DNA of 64,000 nucleotides, from NCBI GenBank assembly GCA_023078555.1, contig CM041202.1, positions 5,938,522-6,002,521 of the forward strand. Direction: 5' to 3'. This document shows positions 59,638 through 64,000 of this stretch, one piece after another. Made by a program: the position numbers and the translations under genes. Each line of letters opens with the position of its first letter. Position 1 is the stretch's first letter. The notes under the pieces were generated by a model. The model did not search any database. It was not told where the DNA came from and saw only the letters and a list, made by a program, of their open reading frames with translations. The stretch is from Ulva prolifera (lineage: Eukaryota; Chlorophyta; Ulvophyceae; Ulvales; Ulvaceae).

Positions 59638-62600
59638 ATTTGGTTAACCAAAACATATGCATGCTAGCGCTGACACGCGCGAGTGTGTACAACACCCGCA
59701 CTCACGGGGGAGGGAGGCTCAACTGCAAATCTACCAGATTTGCACACACTTCACAAAAGTTTCGGTGTTCATGCGTCTACCTGCATCCCGATCATTGGGC
59801 CGACCGTGACTCTGCAGCCGACTCGGAATGGCCAGTTGGCCCTTCCCGATATCGTATGTCCCGTACATATGTCCCATACATATGTCCCATCGATGGGATA
59901 TCCCAGTATCGCATGCGCACGTGGTACAGAATTCAGGTCAGGCCAAGATGCCGATGAGCACGAGCCCTATCCGATCATCAAGATCACCGCGGCGCACCTG
60001 TATCTATGACGGCTAGGCCTAGCTTGTATTGGTAGACCCCGAAATCCATATCTCGGGAGACTTGCACGTGCCGATCTCCAACGCACATGTACGTATACGA
60101 ATGCATGCATGGGCCCCGCGGGGCTCCAGCTGGGGAGTCATTTGCATTTGTTTATACTTGCCAAGGTTGGACAGATATACATGACTATATGTACGCATTG
60201 CGCGTTAACGGCATCCCTGGGAATGTGTCCCTGTGCACCTGCCATAGCGTGCGATGCAGGATCCTCAAGGCATCGGCCTGCATGGCGCAGCTTACGCCCT
60301 CGTGACCATGACTGAAATCGCACGGCACGCCGCTGTTTCGATATGCAAATCATGGTGCGATGCATGCGTCATGGCGCGGGATTTGCGGGCACTTTGCAAA
60401 GCTTTTGCACAGCTGTGCACAGTCGAGCCCGTCAGCACGCACGATCGTGCGGTCATGCTACGTCGCGACGCATGGCAGCTCAGCATGTAGATATTGACGC
60501 TGAGATACATGTTTGAACACGCACCGCAGTGCAATCATCGAGTGTGTACGATCGAACAAAGACCTAACGCAGCCTGCGGCGTCTCATCTAGGCACCAAGG
60601 TTCGCACGGATGCCCTTGCATGATAAGCCACGCAAAACCTCGGCATAGGCCTCGAGGCTTGGGTGTTTTGTGACGTAGAGTGTGTCGTTCGCGGAGCCGC
60701 ATGCGCATCGATATCGACGGTGCACCGCGGTGCTGCGTATACTTGATCAATAGAAAGCTCATGAGCTTTCCCAAAGCGGCAGCGCTGTTTGGACGCTACC
60801 ACAATAGGGCAAACTGTTGATGAAGAGCACTTGCACAGCTGCATCATGTGATAGCATTGATCGCTGTTGCATGTTCACTTGCGCCGTTGTGCAAGTGTCT
60901 GGACTGTTCAAATCCCGCGGGGCCGTGGCGGGGGTGCGCTGGATCGGCACTCCGCGTACACCCTCCACGGGACATGTTGGCATGCCAATCAGAGCAAGAT
61001 TCTGGATAGCCTCTCTGTCAGCAGACTGCTCTTGACCATATTGTTCTTCGCGCTAGCTATCATGGGCATCCTTGTATGACACAAGAATTTTTGATACTCT
61101 CGTGTGCACGAGACACACACACCAATAGACGCATTTTGTTTCCAAATTGGAGTTATTTCAGCAAATTCCTCATGTCATTTCGTGGCGATGCTGCTCCTGC
61201 GCGATGATGTCCGCTCTCCCAGGCCTCTTCATTTGGAGCTGAACGGTGCTCCATCCATTGTTGACCTGGCTGATGATTTTTTCTATCTCTCAGCAGGATT
61301 TGGTGAGGTTCTGCCCCTTGCGTGCCCTGCTGTCGCGATGGTACCCAGCCTGCTCACACGCTGTTGAGCTGCGTAGCAGCTAGGAGTTATGCAGCATACT
61401 CCAAAGCAGGCCAGTTTTGAAACCTACCGTATAATGTAGACGCTGTATGTTGTATTGTGCTCTTGGTACCATGCTGCTGTCTCGAATGGAGCGGCAGCGA
61501 AGCGAGTATACACACACATCTGTATATCTTGAGCATGTGTAAGCGCTCCGTATGTCCGACTGCATTTATGTCCCAAATTTCAGATCATAGCTCTGGATTG
61601 AGTTCAGCGGCCCTGGACGGATATGCCAGCGATCGGCGCCTCCAAGGGTTCGCGCTTGCTCAGCAACAGCAACAACATTGCGTTGGCCTGCGGGAGGCTA
61701 AAGCTTCTGGTAACGCTAATTCTACCATTACCATACGTACGTGGGACATTGTCAACCTTCATGCTTTCTTTACTTCTGTTGCGCCAATACTGTTACGCAA
61801 GTATGCACACACCAAAAGCAGCCGCGACGGGCTTCGATGCGCCCAGAACCGCACCACCGTTGCAGCGCCTGCTTCCACTGTATTCTCTACGACTGTATCG
61901 CTTTCACGTGCATCGTGACGTCATGAATATGCATACGAGACTGAAGCTCTTCGATAAACCAACCTGATGAAGCGTATGCTTTGTCTTCTTCCAGATGGTG
62001 CTTATGAGAGCACATCCCAGTATGACAATACATCACTTCTCGAATTTAAAGGTGCACCTGGCTCGCTTTCTCGCCAAGTTGTCCGCTATCGTTTATCAAA
62101 TTTCCTGCCAGCCGTGCCGCAACGGCTATAGACCCGAGCTTACGTGCTTACAGGCCTAGGCCCAACTTGAATGCACAGTCACACTATGATTGTCATGCCT
62201 GAGCCTTGCTCACGGACTTTCACATCGTGAGGGGACGCAGGCCGTGACGTTCACTGTTCCTGCGTTACACTTCACCTTTGCGCATGCACGGCGACTCAGA
62301 TATCCCGGAGACCAAATGCTGACTCAAACCTGTTTCAGCAAGGCATGTAGACCCGGCAATGGTGCTATATCCGCCGTTCCCCGATAGCTGTTCTGGCCAG
62401 CCTGGCCCATCGTCGTCGCGACCAAGTCTGTCATTCGTATTCTGCATCAGATCACATGCTTCAGACCATGTTTTAAACTGTTGTCGGCTGCTTGGGGGGC
62501 GTGATGTGTCAGCGTATATTACGAGCGTGCCCGCAAAAGCGCGCCCAAGTGCGCCGGGTATTATCTGGTACAACTCTCTCTAGTGCAAACCAGCTCGATC

Positions 62601-63008
62601 ACACGTTATCACGACTAAGATGTCACTGATCTACATTTACAGCTCTGTAGTGGTTGTATCTTGCTATGCATGTATACAGTGCATGTCCATGATAGCCCAT
62701 TCGTGGCCTTGGCTTCCTGCTTCTTCTTTCGCTTAAACAGCAGTGAGACTGTCACAATCAACAATCTACTCATAGTACTCACTGTGATGGAGGATTGATT
62801 TGCTCTGAATGCATTTTCCTGTCCCCGAACGATGGAAGTTCTTTACAGCCAATTGAAGGTCCACATGCCCATCTCACAGACTGCTGCGCCCTTTCTCAGG
62901 GTCAACTGCACCAATGGTTGTGAAAGTGAGCCGCGGAAGCATCGCTGATTTGAAGTATGTGTGGCGACCTTCCTGTCGCCATCCGATCCATTTCTCGTGT
63001 GGAGTGTT

Positions 63009-63040
63009 AGGATACGATCCAGATTTGCTTTACTTTCACT
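63009..63040 (+). mobile_element. SINE 3'-tail fragment
   Basis: taggatacgatccagatttgctttacttt matches the tail of the SINE family. Only about 30 bp are present. Confidence 0.5.
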
Positions 63041-64000
63041 GGACTGAGCACCGGCGTGGTCAGGAATCCTCAGATGTGCAGGTTGGCAGGAATGAGGGCG
63101 CCAAAACGCGCCTATCACTTCTGCAGCTCTTGCTTCCAGCTGCGTTCTTCTTTCCAGCCTGCAGCCGCCTGCTCGGAGCAGGCCAGCATTCAGGTATACG
63201 ACATGCAAGTCTCCAGGTGCGCCCCGTGCCGTGCCATCTCGCCCCATCTTAGACTGCACCTCCAAAAGGCTGCCAGCAGCAGCCATGTCTGCCCGTGGAC
63301 TGTGATTCACAGACACAGACACGCGTGTGTGTGCCAGACATCCCATAACAATCAGGCGTCTACGTTCAGTGTCACCCAAGCAGTGCAACCACGTGGTGCT
63401 GTGGTTGTCCTCGTAGCCACAGCATGCATGCAGCAGCAGTGTGCATGCACTTGCTGCAAGCCCAAGCCCCCGGCCTTGTCCCACAGTACAGCACACAGCA
63501 CAACCCGGCCATGAATCGCCCAGCAGCTTCCACACAGCAGCTGCTGCACACAGGCTCTGTCCTTGTAACACAGAGGCTCTGTGCAGCTGTGTGATATGCC
63601 TGCATGCTCTACTGCACCTCCGGGTGACAGGCCCACCCTTCCCCACAGCACAGCACAGGGCGTGGAGGATTCAGCCTGTCACATGCTGTGGAGTTGAGTA
63701 GCTGCCTCTTGGGTTTTGCAATAGCTGGTACCCGGGGTGGAATGCCCAGCATCCCCTCTGGTGGTGTCCACCAGCATGCATGGCAGCAAGGTTCCAGGGA
63801 TGGGCAGCTTCCACAGTGGCACTAAGGTCTCTGGCATGTCCACACTGTCGGGGTGATTCAGCTAGGGTTTCTTGAGGACAGGGTGTAGTACTGGAGTCAG
63901 CGCATTTCAGGGTTGCCATGTGCACACTGCCCCACAGAACAGCGAGGTATCTGGCAGCAACGCAGTGTAGCAGTAGTCTTGATGCAGAGCTAGTCCTGAT

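Larger units (their letters stand above)
57216..64000. other. No nameable gene to the window end
   Basis: Several frames look mildly protein-like: a hydrophobic C-terminus SRLLLTILFFALAIMGILV ending at 61079, a minus frame at 62265-62573, and a 267-codon minus frame (62843-63646) that runs through retroelement fragments. None has a recognised domain with consistent splice sites. AT-rich, intron-split genes could be hidden here, as the small PREY gene shows is possible. Confidence 0.45.

Noticed and set aside
61171-61310. Resemblance of an open stretch to ClpP/ClpR (FVAMLLLRDDVRSPRPLHLELNG)
   Set aside because: Spacing before the motif does not fit ClpP, catalytic motifs are not found downstream, and no partner exons were identified.
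62843-63646. 267-codon minus-strand frame
   Set aside because: It crosses a SINE tail fragment and a LINE terminus, has no domain, and its composition follows the repeats.

Overview
The window is a repeat-rich piece of a eukaryotic nuclear genome. It has spliced protein genes with GT-AG introns, GC-rich exons, acceptors that are nearly always TGCAG or GCAG, a nuclear-type tRNA gene, and several families of short transposon relics. An unusual GTGCG 5' splice site, GC-rich exons, a beta-helix/kinase receptor family I associate with algae, and a retrotransposon with a restriction-like endonuclease domain all point to a microalga, most likely a green alga. No ribosomal or organelle gene is present to settle this.

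Layout. 1-16.4 kb holds almost no recognisable host gene. It contains retroelement fragments (one LINE 3' half with its endonuclease domain, several retroposon copies with target-site duplications), palindromes and tandem repeats. 16.4-28.35 kb (+) is one large gene for a membrane protein: signal anchor, extracellular beta-helix domain, one transmembrane helix, long Pro-rich linker, and a kinase-like domain whose HRD aspartate is changed to Asn. 28.35-57.2 kb is a compact gene cluster: a MIF-family tautomerase-like gene (-), a mitochondrial PREY/Trm112-like gene (+), the large B-block subunit of TFIIIC (+, 15 exons, 2376 codons), a mitochondrial CoA carrier (-), the sigma subunit of the AP-2 clathrin adaptor (+), an unrecognised 159-residue ORF (+) and tRNA-Arg(ACG) (-). 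57.2-64 kb again shows no gene I can name.

The exon models were built by hand from homologous protein segments, splice signals and reading phase. In all six spliced genes the summed exon lengths are multiples of three. The genes do not form one pathway. The pairings worth noting are the divergent CoA carrier/AP-2 sigma pair, the closely spaced PREY-TFIIIC pair (207 bp apart), and a tRNA gene carrying clear A and B boxes on the same segment as the TFIIIC subunit that recognises B boxes.

Most striking observations: (1) the receptor-like pseudokinase; (2) a MIF homologue whose would-be catalytic proline is buried behind a four-residue extension; (3) a retroposon family sharing one terminus, with four copies flanked by 14-20 bp target duplications, one of them only 55 bp long; (4) four long near-perfect inverted repeats, one built from that retroposon terminus; (5) GTGCG as the commonest 5' splice site.
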